From: JACQAP01 sp035275265
Lineage (GTDB): Bacteria; Pseudomonadota; Gammaproteobacteria; Burkholderiales; JACQAP01
Direction of reading: 5' to 3'
Length of the DNA: 64,000 nt
NCBI GenBank assembly: GCA_035275265.1
Contig: DATENC010000011.1
Span: 248,001 to 312,000, forward strand
The translations under genes were made by a program, and so were the position numbers. Positions 27,035-35,367 of this stretch are shown one piece after another. The notes beneath the pieces were generated by a model. That model was not told where the DNA came from. It saw only the letters and a list, made by a program, of their open reading frames with translations, and did no database searches. How positions within the stretch are numbered: the stretch's first letter is position 1; each line of letters starts with the position of its first letter.

Positions 27035-27592
27035 ACCGGTTACCGCAGCAGAGCTTTTCGTAGAGGCCTTTCCCGGGCAGCGCTTTCGATTCTCAAGAAC
27101 GCTGGTCGCCCGCCTTAGGCAGATCGCCAACACGCTCAAATAGTCGCTTTGGTCTTCGCCACAGTTCTGTGTGTAGCTGGCTGATCTCCTGTCGCGAACC
27201 GCTCAGCGACAACAAGTTGCCGTTCATCTCCGTCGCAAAGAACGGGTACACGTCCGTCCTTGTCGTGCTTCATCGCGGTGTCCGCGGATCTCCTTGTGGC
27301 GGGATCCGAACGGATTTCCAAATCAGACAAACCCTTACAGTGGTGGCTCCCCTCGTCTGCAAGTTTGACACGAGAGCCACATACCTATTTGCGCGCTGGT
27401 TAGCATGCAGCGCCCTGGACCGACGGACTTTTCGTACGTGCGACTTTCGGCGGATTTTCAGCTCCGAGTCGCCCGACATGCGACCCGGCTACTACAGATT
27501 TCCGCGGAGGTGTAGACTTCGCAATATCGGTGGGATCAGGCTGATTGAATCCTGATCCTCTTATCACTCGACGTCGAAGCGAGGTTGCCGAT
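27035..27592. other. Gene-free spacer upstream of the Crp/Fnr gene
   Basis: ORFs here (for example 27169-27555) lack ribosome sites and family resemblance. With the weak ORF before it, this makes about 1.4 kb of low coding density. Confidence 0.4.
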
Positions 27593-28333
27593 ATGCCCTC
27601 ACCCGCCGACCCAAAGCAAAACCATCTTCTCGCGGCACTCCCCGAGCAGGACTACCAACGTCTACTGCCCGAGCTGGAGCTCGTCGCCATGCCGCTCGGA
27701 TGGGTGGTCTACGAATCCGGTGCCGACATCGGCCACATCTATTTTCCGACCACCTGCATTGTTTCATTGCTATACGTGCTGACAAATGGCACATCGGCCG
27801 AGATCGCGATTGCCGGCAACGAAGGGCTTGTAGGCATTTCATTGTTCATGGGGGGCGAAAGCACTTCGAGCCGCGCGGTAGTGCAAAGCGCCGGCGAAGG
27901 TTTTCGGCTCAACGCGAGCGTTCTGAAAAGGGAATTCGCGCTAGGTGGTGAATTGCAGCATCTGGCGTTGCGCTATACGCAGGCTTTGATCACACAAATG
28001 GCGCAGACCGCGGTGTGCAACCGACATCACTCTGTCGACCAGCAGCTCTGCCGCTGGCTGCTGTTGAGCATGGACCGCTTACCAGCCAATGAGCTGAGGA
28101 TGACGCAGGAGTTGATCGCCAACATGCTGGGAGTGCGCCGGGAGGGCGTGACCACGGCTGCGGGCGCCCTGCAGACCGCGGGAGTGATTCACTATTCGCG
28201 CGGCCACATAACCATCCTGGACCGCGCAAAACTGGAACAGCGCGTCTGCGAGTGTTACAGCGTGGTCAAGAGAGAATTCGACCGCTTGCTGCCGTATCGT
28301 CTGCCCGGCGTCCCAACCACGACTGACCAGTGA
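27593..28333 (+). CDS. Crp/Fnr family transcriptional regulator
   Basis: 246 residues. The cyclic-nucleotide-like beta roll covers about 15-130 (LLPELELVAMPLGWVVYESG, IYFPTTCIVSLLYVLTNGTS), then a dimer helix and a Crp-type winged helix with TQELIANMLGVRREGVTTAA as recognition region. There are no FNR-type cysteine clusters, so it is not an iron-sulfur oxygen sensor. This subtype, with FPTTCIVSLL and GNEGLVGISLFMGG, is common in betaproteobacteria and its effector is unknown. The ATG at 27593 has GAGG nine bases upstream; TTG 27545 would add 16 residues. Confidence 0.88.
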   Translation: MPSPADPKQNHLLAALPEQDYQRLLPELELVAMPLGWVVYESGADIGHIYFPTTCIVSLLYVLTNGTSAEIAIAGNEGLVGISLFMGGESTSSRAVVQSAGEGFRLNASVLKREFALGGELQHLALRYTQALITQMAQTAVCNRHHSVDQQLCRWLLLSMDRLPANELRMTQELIANMLGVRREGVTTAAGALQTAGVIHYSRGHITILDRAKLEQRVCECYSVVKREFDRLLPYRLPGVPTTTDQ

Positions 28334-28895
28334 CCGGCGGAACGTCCCTGAACAGAGTCGGAGCGAGTGCATGTTTTGCAGATGAATGCATGAGGATGTC
28401 CGGGCACACGACCCTTGACCGGCGTGCCATGGTGGAGCGCCTTGTTCCACCCCCGGAGACGATTGACCGGAACCTGCCCTGAAGTGTCCGGTCGGCTCAG
28501 GATTCTCGGCCGAGCTCCGATTGGACGCCGCCAACCTCCCGCCAACGCGTGAAATCGTTGTCCGATCCGCTCCCCCACTGCGCAATCTTTAGGCCGCAGG
28601 CATATCAAGATTCTCGTTAGTAGCGGCCAGGAGACCGCTGCTTGCGGGTGTTTTCGGTCCGACCAGAAATCTACGATCAGATCCTGGGCTGGTCGCCAAG
28701 CCGTGCCGAAGCAACGTTCGGAAACGGATTTCTCAGGTCGAAGGCCTATGTATCCCAACGCACTGACAGCCGTGGTGACAGGCGGCTAGCCTTTTAACGA
28801 CTGATTGCGAGGCGGCGCGGGTTGCGTGCCGGAAGGGAGAATCGCGGTTTTTGATTATTCGCCCCAGAGCCTTTCTGTGGCAGGAGACTGAAATC
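28334..28895. other. Gene-free spacer
   Basis: About 560 bases without a supported gene. A long minus-strand ORF here runs into the Crp/Fnr gene and is a shadow. The end holds the AGGAGACTG ribosome site of the M48 gene. Confidence 0.4.
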
Positions 28896-29747
28896 ATGCG
28901 ATTCTTCGGCTTACTCTCCCTACTCGCCATTGCCGTTGTGATAGCGGGCTGCCAAACCGCCCCGGTGACCGGCCGCAAGCAATTCGTGCTCGTCCCCGAG
29001 TCGCGCGCCATCGAGGTTTCCGCGCGGGCTTACGAACAGGTCCTGGCACCGATCCAAAGCGAAGGCAATCTCAATCGTAACCCCGCCATGAAAGCGCGCG
29101 TGGACAGCATTACCGCGCGCTTGGTCGCGCAGGCGATCAAGTACCGCCCCGAAACCGAGAGCTGGGACTGGCAGGTCGCTGTAATCAGCGATCCCGAGGC
29201 GCTCAACGCCTGGTGCATGGCAGGGGGAAAGATGGCCATCTACTCCGGCTTCATCAGTCGACTGAAACTTTCGGACGACGAAATTGCCCAGGTGATGGGT
29301 CATGAGATCGCGCACGCGTTGGCCAAACACACCGCCGAACGCATGTCCGCGGCTCTGGGGTCTCGGGCGGCCATGCAGGTCGGCGCCATACTGCTTGGAA
29401 GCGATCGCTCAATGAACCAGATTGCACTGCAAGCAACCGCTGTCGCAACGACCGTTGGCGTGCGACTGCCTAACAGCCGCAAGCAGGAGGCCGAAGCGGA
29501 TCGAATCGGCATCGAACTAGCCGCAAAGGCCGGTTACGATCCGCACGCCGCGCCACGGTTGTGGGCCAAAATGCTCAAAGCCACCGGCAACAGGGACCAG
29601 TCCGACTTCCTGAGTACCCACCCTCAGAACGAAGAGCGGGAGGAAGCACTTTCGGCGCTCATCCCGCAGATGATGCCTTACTACGAGGACAAAGGTCCCC
29701 GGCCGGAGCACCGCAACGCAGGACGTCGCAATCCGCACCCGGGTTGA
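28896..29747 (+). CDS. M48 family metallopeptidase, lipoprotein
   Basis: 283 residues. Lipoprotein signal with lipobox VIAGC (Cys19). The zinc motif is HEIAH (His136, Glu137, His140) and the third ligand lies in EAEADRIGIEL near residue 200. WCMAGGKMAIYSGF and LSTHPQNEER are typical of the LoiP/YcaL-like M48C peptidases. It should be a periplasmic or outer-membrane quality-control protease. The start at 28896 has AGGAG ten bases upstream; the frame is open further upstream but without signal sequence. Confidence 0.92.
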   Translation: MRFFGLLSLLAIAVVIAGCQTAPVTGRKQFVLVPESRAIEVSARAYEQVLAPIQSEGNLNRNPAMKARVDSITARLVAQAIKYRPETESWDWQVAVISDPEALNAWCMAGGKMAIYSGFISRLKLSDDEIAQVMGHEIAHALAKHTAERMSAALGSRAAMQVGAILLGSDRSMNQIALQATAVATTVGVRLPNSRKQEAEADRIGIELAAKAGYDPHAAPRLWAKMLKATGNRDQSDFLSTHPQNEEREEALSALIPQMMPYYEDKGPRPEHRNAGRRNPHPG

Positions 29748-29814
29748 GCTGGTTCTCGAGTCGGAGGAAGTCGGTCTGGACGCAAACTAAGGGGTACGCT
29801 TGAGACACAAACAA

Positions 29815-29847
29815 GAAAAATGGCGGACGCCGGTGGCATCCGCCATT
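29815..29847 (-). terminator. Terminator of the 121-aa exported protein gene
   Basis: The minus strand reads AATGGCGGA, an 11-base loop, TCCGCCATT, then TTTCTTG (stem 29847-29839 with 29827-29819). It is 25 bases beyond the stop at 29873. Confidence 0.75.
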
Positions 29848-29872
29848 GCTTGAAACGAAGATCTTCCGCCGA

Positions 29873-30238
29873 TCACATGCGTCCGAATTTTTCCTTGGCG
29901 GTAGTGATGCAACGATCCTTGTCAGAGGCGTTCGCTGATTCGCATTGCTTGACCGCGGCCGCGTACTCTTCTTCTGCGCGGGCGTTGCCATCCTTCACCA
30001 CATTGGCCTCCTCGGTGGTGCCGGAGTTCGCCGCGCTTTTGTCTCCTGGGGCGGTGGGCCGGATGTTAGCAATGCACTTTGACTTTGGGGTTCCGGTCAG
30101 GTTGTTGCACTTGTCCATCGCAGCACGGACCTCGCTATCCGACATTGCGCCGGTCTTCTGCGTGTCGGCCGCATACAAAGGTGCGCTTACGGCAAATCCG
30201 AATGCCGCTGCAAAAGCTACGTTAAGTAATTTCGACAT
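29873..30238 (-). CDS. Small exported protein with four cysteines, unknown
   Basis: 121 residues: signal peptide MSKLLNVAFAAAFGFAVSAPLYA, then a helical mature part with two Cys pairs (MDKCNNLTGTPKSKC and KQCESANASDKDRC), both of the form C-x(8)-C, the pattern of small periplasmic helical hairpins. Function unknown. Followed by its own terminator and convergent with the M48 gene. The upstream region to 30523 holds a divergent promoter space shared with the BON lipoprotein gene. Confidence 0.75.
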   Translation of the reverse strand: MSKLLNVAFAAAFGFAVSAPLYAADTQKTGAMSDSEVRAAMDKCNNLTGTPKSKCIANIRPTAPGDKSAANSGTTEEANVVKDGNARAEEEYAAAVKQCESANASDKDRCITTAKEKFGRM

Positions 30239-30523
30239 ATTGGTATCTCCACGTTGATGAAAGCCTGAGCAAGTCCTGCGTCAGGCGTACCTCACGATAG
30301 TAAACAGGGCACCCTCGGTCGGTACGGTGACACACATATGTCACCCCCCTGCCGATTGGCGCATGGGCGTGTGCCCCTGCGGAGCCGTGTGTGTGTGACA
30401 ACCGACAGAGGGTCAGCCGTGCAGGGTGTACCTTCGCCCACGCAACAATGAGTTCTGAATGCAACAGTTCCGGGGTCTACGGCTCCGGATTATTGCGAAT
30501 ATGTCAACTAGCGGGAGCAAACG

Positions 30524-30838
30524 ATGAAAAATGCATTCGGTGGAACCTGGATCCTTGCGGGTGCCTTGATACTGGCCTTGGCTGGATGCGCCAGTTCGGG
30601 TGATACCGGAAAGAAAACAGGAGCGTACGTCGATGATGCGTGGATCACGACCAAAGTGAAGTCGGAGATGGTTGCCGATAAGGACGTCAAAGCGCATAAG
30701 ATCGAGGTCGACACGAAGAACGGCATAGTAAGGTTGACCGGCACCGTGGAGTCGTGGAACGAAGCGAATAAGGCCACCGACATCGCGCGTAGTGTCAAAG
30801 GCGTGACGGCCGTCGAGAACGACATTCGAGTCCAGTGA
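30524..30838 (+). CDS. BON domain lipoprotein (OsmY-like)
   Basis: 104 residues: lipobox LALAGC (Cys23) and one BON domain covering most of the rest (DAWITTKVKSEMVADKDVKA, NGIVRLTGTVES, VKGVTAVENDIRV). BON lipoproteins bind phospholipid and are induced by osmotic or envelope stress in enterobacteria (OsmY, DolP). Ribosome site GGGAG precedes the ATG. It starts a run of envelope and stress-type genes. Confidence 0.88.
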   Translation: MKNAFGGTWILAGALILALAGCASSGDTGKKTGAYVDDAWITTKVKSEMVADKDVKAHKIEVDTKNGIVRLTGTVESWNEANKATDIARSVKGVTAVENDIRVQ

Positions 30839-31191
30839 CCCTGGCGATGAAATGATGCCGGTGGTTCGATCGTAGCATCGAGGCGAACCGCCGGCTGTCG
30901 CACACCCGCAATTTCTTCAGAACCGTGTTCCGAGCCGGTCGCGGTCAAAGTTGTAGAAAGGCTGTTACAGCGGCGCACGATTCCGCTACAAGCAAATCAG
31001 GTCAGCGCCCAATATCAATACCCTGGGGCAGCCCACTAACATGCATGTATCGACCGTACTGAATAGCGGGACGACGGGCCACACGAATGACTCTGCTGTT
31101 GGAGTGCATTCGCGGCGCGCGCTTTGCAGGACCGGTCTAACAACTTTGAGCGCATTTTCATCGATGCTCTCGTTGGAAAAGGAGAATTGCG
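30839..31191. other. Gene-free spacer
   Basis: About 350 bases with no supported gene; the right end has the AAGGAGAATTGCG ribosome site of the 25-aa peptide gene. Confidence 0.4.
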
Positions 31192-31269
31192 ATGGGCAAA
31201 TATGTTCTTGGATGGTTACTCGGTGTGCCGGTGATCGTGCTGGTGATCATCTATCTCATTTTTAACTAG
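31192..31269 (+). CDS. 25-aa single-pass membrane peptide
   Basis: Tiny ORF too short for usual gene calling: MGKYVLGWLLGVPVIVLVII then YLIFN. It has an AGGAG ribosome site six bases before the ATG and a TAG stop. Almost the whole peptide is one membrane helix starting with a KYxLGWLLGVP motif. I have seen near-identical short peptides in other betaproteobacteria, usually unannotated or hypothetical, next to YqjD/YqjE-type genes; that recollection needs a search. It sits 76 bases before the YqjD-like gene. Confidence 0.7.
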   Translation: MGKYVLGWLLGVPVIVLVIIYLIFN

Positions 31270-31345
31270 CCCTTGTATCTGGGGTCATAGCCATCGGGAT
31301 CAACTTTTTGATCTTCGATAGTATTTACCTATAAGGAGGAAGCCA

Positions 31346-31696
31346 ATGGAACCAACCGGAATAGTCACGCCAAGTTTGAACGAAGGCAGCCGTCCCACGG
31401 GACGCGTCGATAAAGTCAGCGCGGGGGCACATGACGCGATAGACAAAGTCACGGACGCCGCGCGTCCGATGGTGGACCGTATCGCGTCCGGGGCCCATCA
31501 GGCGGTCGATAAGCTTGCCGGTGCGGCCGGCCAGGCGGCGGAGACTCTCGGGGTGAAGGGAGAGCAGTTGAAGAATGCCCAGGCGCAAGCATTGGAGCAG
31601 GCTCGCGCTTATGTACGCGAGAACCCCGTGGCCGCGTTGGGCATAGCCGTAGCTGCCGGGTTTGTCTTGAGCCGGATGCTGAAGTGGATTCGTTAG
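31346..31696 (+). CDS. YqjD/ElaB (DUF883)-like membrane-anchored protein
   Basis: 116 residues: an Ala/Gln-rich helical region followed by the C-terminal DUF883 motif ENPVAALGIAVAAGFVLSRM, a tail-anchor helix. E. coli YqjD, ElaB and YgaM of this family anchor at the inner membrane and associate with ribosomes in stationary phase. Strong AAGGAGG site upstream. First of three tightly packed genes equivalent to the yqjDEK arrangement. Confidence 0.85.
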   Translation: MEPTGIVTPSLNEGSRPTGRVDKVSAGAHDAIDKVTDAARPMVDRIASGAHQAVDKLAGAAGQAAETLGVKGEQLKNAQAQALEQARAYVRENPVAALGIAVAAGFVLSRMLKWIR

Positions 31697-31708
31697 ACCA
31701 CCCGGAAA

Positions 31709-32179
31709 ATGGAACCAACGAACACCCTGAATCGGGCGGGTGAGCCGATCGTAGCCGGCGGCATCGTACCGCCAGATTCGGGCTTGCTGGAAGACCTCAA
31801 GTTGCTGTGGCACGAGTTGCTCGGGCTGGTGCACGATCAATTGACTCTCGCCGCGCTGGAGACAAGGTCAGCCGGTAACAGTCTCGTGACCATGATCGCG
31901 GCCGGGGTAATGGTTGCGGCGTTGCTCGTGAGCGCGTGGCTGGGGCTGATGGGCGCTGCGGTGTTATGGCTGATCAATATGGGGGTCATTGCAAGCGTTG
32001 CCATGCTGGTTGCCGTCATTGCCAATCTGGCGCTGGCGCTGATCTTGTATGACGTGATCCGCCGACAAAGCCGTCACCTTCAGTTCCCGGCGACTCTTCG
32101 CGCGCTTCGGCCCGTGCCGACCACCAGGCTCAACAGTCCCGAAGACCGCGAAGGCAGCGGGCATGCAAATACGACATAA
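31709..32179 (+). CDS. YqjE / phage-holin-family (DUF1469-like) membrane protein
   Basis: 156 residues with two strong membrane helices at about residues 65-90 and 95-125 (MIAAGVMVAALLVSAWLGLM, VAMLVAVIANLALALILYD) and cytoplasmic tails. This matches the YqjE/holin-superfamily 3.6 group that follows YqjD in many proteobacteria; the holin label is structural, and lysis is not implied here. It starts 12 bases after the YqjD-like gene and overlaps the next gene by 17 bases. Confidence 0.8.
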   Translation: MEPTNTLNRAGEPIVAGGIVPPDSGLLEDLKLLWHELLGLVHDQLTLAALETRSAGNSLVTMIAAGVMVAALLVSAWLGLMGAAVLWLINMGVIASVAMLVAVIANLALALILYDVIRRQSRHLQFPATLRALRPVPTTRLNSPEDREGSGHANTT

Positions 32180-32537
32180 GTCTATCTACCGGTCCATCCA
32201 GATCACGCAAGCCGAACGGCAGGTCCTGCGTCGCAAACGCCTCATCGGAGTGCGCGCGTCCATGCTTGGCCAGAGCGTGCGCCGACAGTTGACGTCCCCC
32301 ACCATGCTGCTTGTTGCTGGAAGTGTCGGCTTTGCGGCCGGATATTTACCTGTGCACACTGCCCCAACGCCGGACGGCACTGAGCATCCGCGCCCCGCTC
32401 GCAGCAAACTCTTCGAAAAGGCGCTGAAGTTGATTACCCTCGCCCGTATCCTGTCCAAGGCTTTTCCGTCAGCCCCGATCGTTGCTTCCGCGCAATCGGG
32501 CGTGCCTGCCCCGACGCCCACGCCGCGATATCGCTAG
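32163..32537 (+). CDS. YqjK-position membrane protein, unknown
   Basis: 124 residues: a basic N-terminus (AERQVLRRKRLIGVR), one hydrophobic segment SPTMLLVAGSVGFAAGYLPV and a Pro-rich tail. Its place after YqjD- and YqjE-like genes suggests the YqjK slot, but the sequence is too variable to be sure. It starts inside the end of the YqjE-like gene. The stop codon is TAG. Confidence 0.6.
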   Translation: MQIRHKSIYRSIQITQAERQVLRRKRLIGVRASMLGQSVRRQLTSPTMLLVAGSVGFAAGYLPVHTAPTPDGTEHPRPARSKLFEKALKLITLARILSKAFPSAPIVASAQSGVPAPTPTPRYR

Positions 32538-32545
32538 GCAGCAGC

Positions 32546-33904
32546 GTGAAAGGCGAACTACGCACAGACTTTCCGCTGGACACTGCGGACACCCCCCTCG
32601 GGTCTGTTCCGGCACAAACAGACCCGAACGTACGGGGGAGAGCAAGTCTTCCCTCAAGTGATACTCCGGTCCCTAGAAGGAACGCTACGTCCGACGCTTC
32701 CAAGCTAACGGTTCCGATGCTCGTGGACGCCGCGGGCAGCACAGACCTTCCAGCGTTTGATTCTCCAGCGTCTCAAGACAAACCCGCGTCGGAGTCCCAG
32801 CTTACGGTCCACATGCCCGTAGATGCCCGCGGCGTGGCTCTGGGCATCCTGGCAACGCTCGCCCTGATCTTCGCCCTGCAGTGGGCACGGAACTTTGCCA
32901 TATCCCTGGTGTTGGGAATCTTCGTCGCATACACCTTGAATCCGTTGGTAGTGTGGCTGGAACGCGTCAAGATTCCCCGAATCTTGGGTGCGGGCACGGT
33001 GATCCTGGCGGTCCTTTGCGGGCTCGGGCTGGCGACATACTCGCTGCGTGGCCAGATGCAAACGATCGTCAACCAGTTACCCGAAGCGGCGCGCAAATTG
33101 ACTGCGCAAGTTGCCAGCTTGCAAATTGGCCAGCTCATCGACCTGAAGAAAGTGCGGATCGCCGCGCACGAGATCGAAAAAGCGACCGGCCAGGCGGAAA
33201 GCATTCCGTCGGCCGCCAGACAGTCCGCCACCCATGTGGTCGTCGATCAGCCCGGGTTCAAACTCGGCAATTTGTTGTGGGCCGGTTCCCTGGGCGCCCT
33301 GGGATTCATCGGTGAAGCGGCAATGGTGGCTTTCCTGGTCTTCTTTCTCCTGCTGTCTGGTGACACATTCAAGAGAAAGCTCGTGCGATTGACGGGGCCG
33401 TCGCTGTCGAAAAAGAGGATCACGGTGAACATCCTCGATGACATCAACGCGTCCATCCAGCGCTATATGTTCATGCTCTTCGTGACCAGCCTGCTCCTCA
33501 CGCTGCTAACTTGGATCGCGTTGCGATGGATCGGCCTGGAAAACGCAGGAGCGTGGGCAGTCGCGGCGGGCCTGTTGCATGTTATCCCCTACTTCGGTCC
33601 GGCTGTCATTGCGGGAGCCACCGGATTGACAGCCTTCCTGCAATTCGACTCGCTTTGGATGGCTTTGCTGGTTTCCGGGGCTTCGGTGGCCATTGCCACG
33701 GTGGTGGGCATCTTCATCACCACCTGGATGTCGGGGAGAATTGCAAAAATGAATGCAGCGGCGGTATTCATCGCGCTGCTATTCTGGTCATGGCTATGGG
33801 GCGTGTGGGGCATGCTGCTGGGAATCCCCATCATCTTCATCGCAAAGGTGATATCGCAGCACGTCGACCAATTGCACCCTGTCGCGGAATTGCTGGGCGA
33901 CTGA
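32546..33904 (+). CDS. AI-2E family permease
   Basis: 452 residues. The first 95 are polar and Pro/Ser-rich; then comes the AI-2E/PerM-like fold with seven to eight membrane helices (ALGILATLALIFALQWARNF, GLLHVIPYFGPAVIAGATGL, ALLFWSWLWGVWGMLLGIPI). The long loop between the third and fourth helices at about 175-235 is typical. Family members export autoinducer-2, act as Na+/H+ antiporters or are uncharacterised, so no substrate is claimed. Start GTG at 32546, eight bases after the previous gene. Confidence 0.87.
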   Translation: MKGELRTDFPLDTADTPLGSVPAQTDPNVRGRASLPSSDTPVPRRNATSDASKLTVPMLVDAAGSTDLPAFDSPASQDKPASESQLTVHMPVDARGVALGILATLALIFALQWARNFAISLVLGIFVAYTLNPLVVWLERVKIPRILGAGTVILAVLCGLGLATYSLRGQMQTIVNQLPEAARKLTAQVASLQIGQLIDLKKVRIAAHEIEKATGQAESIPSAARQSATHVVVDQPGFKLGNLLWAGSLGALGFIGEAAMVAFLVFFLLLSGDTFKRKLVRLTGPSLSKKRITVNILDDINASIQRYMFMLFVTSLLLTLLTWIALRWIGLENAGAWAVAAGLLHVIPYFGPAVIAGATGLTAFLQFDSLWMALLVSGASVAIATVVGIFITTWMSGRIAKMNAAAVFIALLFWSWLWGVWGMLLGIPIIFIAKVISQHVDQLHPVAELLGD

Positions 33905-33921
33905 TCTACAGTTGAGGCTCA

Positions 33922-33972
33922 TTCGCCTGCCCGGAGCGGCCGCACTTTATGGCCGCTGCCGACGCAGGCGAA
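33922..33972. repeat. Nested long hairpin between convergent genes
   Basis: Outer arms TTCGCCTGC (33922-33930) and GCAGGCGAA (33964-33972) pair perfectly; inside them AGCGGCC (33935-33941) pairs with GGCCGCT (33951-33957). There is no T-run on either side, so it is either a non-canonical terminator shared by the two convergent genes or an extragenic palindrome. Confidence 0.6.
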
Positions 33973-34023
33973 GTAACTAGAATCAGGCTTTTCTAACGAG
34001 GCGGGCGAGTGCCCTAGCCTGCC

Positions 34024-34206
34024 TTACTTCTTCGCGGCGTCCTTGACCTTATCGCCGGCGTCTTCTATTTTTTCACCAACCTTCTTCGCCGTGTCGTCGA
34101 TCTTCTCGCCGGCGCGCTCAGCCGGCCCCTTCTTTTCGCAAGCCGTAAGTCCCGCGACCGCAAAACTCAGTACGATCGCCGCAGCAATTCCGGAGTTGAA
34201 CTTCAT
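34024..34206 (-). CDS. Small lysine-rich lipoprotein
   Basis: 60 residues: lipobox GLTAC (Cys23), then EKKGPAERAGEKIDDTAKK with heptad-like repeats of GEKIDD / GEKIED / GDKVKDAAKK, an amphipathic helix as in small stress lipoproteins and CsbD/YtxH-like tails. The start at 34206 has GGAG nine bases upstream; longer frames upstream are not supported. Convergent with the AI-2E gene. Confidence 0.8.
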   Translation of the reverse strand: MKFNSGIAAAIVLSFAVAGLTACEKKGPAERAGEKIDDTAKKVGEKIEDAGDKVKDAAKK

Positions 34207-34689
34207 GCTTCTTTCTCCTCGTAAACGTAAATGACCATCTAGGCTGAACATGGTTTCGCAGCCGGACCCAATGCAAGGTACGCAACGAATAGAGCAACGT
34301 CTGTATGCCAGCGTACAGAGCACAGACGGCCATCAGCCCTGCGTTCGGTCTGACGCCGGTGGCCGTTTCTTGCGGGCCAACTCGAGTAGAAAACCCACCT
34401 TTGACAGCAGTAGGGGCCGGACAGGGCTTGGGAGGAAATGTGGAAAAAAGCGGCGCTATTTGGGCTGGCGCCTAGTCACCTGGACAGCATCATTCGAATG
34501 CTGCAAGATTCTTTAACTTATAATAGTAATTCGTTGATTAGTATGATTAAAGATAATAGTGGGGAGGTCATCTAGAGCCATTGCATGTGAGTCACGGCGT
34601 ACCCCAGTTCCTCTCGCCGACCAGGGTTGATCTTCAATCGGTGGTTCCTTAGAACCGCGCGCGATCTTTCGGAATCGTGCTTGGATCGA
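34207..34689. other. Gene-free spacer with a very AT-rich patch
   Basis: No gene seen. Bases 34501-34565 are strikingly AT-rich for this genome (CTTATAATAGTAATTCG and following), including a TATAAT hexamer, but without a downstream plus-strand gene within 2 kb. Confidence 0.4.
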
Positions 34690-34959
34690 TTAGTGTTTCG
34701 TGGGAATCGTTACGTTCCGCAGTTCCGCTTCCAAGTCCTCTTCCAAGTCCTCTTCCACGTCGAAATACTCGTCGAGCAATTCGATCTCGCGATCCCAGGT
34801 GTCCTCATCCGCCGGGTCGTGCCCCGGACCGGACGCTGCGAGCGCCATGAAAATCGCTGCCGCCGCTTCGCGACTCGTCGCTGGCTGAAGCTCTTCGTTC
34901 TGCGCTTCCGAGCGGAGAGTTACTTCCGCAAACGCCACAAAACCTGTACGTGATCGCAT
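34690..34959 (-). CDS. Small acidic protein, unknown
   Basis: 89 residues, very acidic in the C-terminal half (DEDTWDREIELLDEYFDVEE and following). No signal peptide or known motif. The start is well supported by AAGGAG nine bases upstream. It stands alone between two gene-free stretches. Function unknown. Confidence 0.6.
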   Translation of the reverse strand: MRSRTGFVAFAEVTLRSEAQNEELQPATSREAAAAIFMALAASGPGHDPADEDTWDREIELLDEYFDVEEDLEEDLEAELRNVTIPTKH

Positions 34960-35367
34960 GGCCTAATCTCCTTGGTAATGTGCCACCAAAAAAGCGCGCG
35001 GGGTTTGCCGACATCGAGTGGCTCAAGGCACCCGATCCCCCTATCGCCGGTTGTCCCCGTGCGCATTACCTATAGCGCAACGCCCATGCCAGTTCGAGAC
35101 GTCGAAAAAATGTCATAGCGAACGCTGTTGGAAAACAGCCCTGTTTCCGGGGCTAAATAGGGGGTGTCTGAAAACCGGCGCTTGGGTATGCCGAAATTTC
35201 AACAAATATGACGTGCGCAAATCGTCACAGAGCGACGAAAGTCACTGCAGCCTGCGCGTTGCGAGGGGTCAACAGGTTCCCACAACCACTGAACCTATCA
35301 ACGTCGGGGGCCGGATCAGGCCTTGGAAGAACCGGCGTTACCCGAGGCCTGTCGACCACTATCGAGG
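34960..35367. other. Gene-free spacer
   Basis: About 400 bases with no supported gene or clear terminator. Confidence 0.4.

Noticed and set aside
27169..27555. 128-codon ORF before the Crp/Fnr gene
   Set aside because: No ribosome site, odd composition and no family resemblance.
31709..32179. Phage holin of a second prophage
   Set aside because: The holin-family label is structural only; the YqjD-like neighbour shows it is the chromosomal YqjE-type protein.
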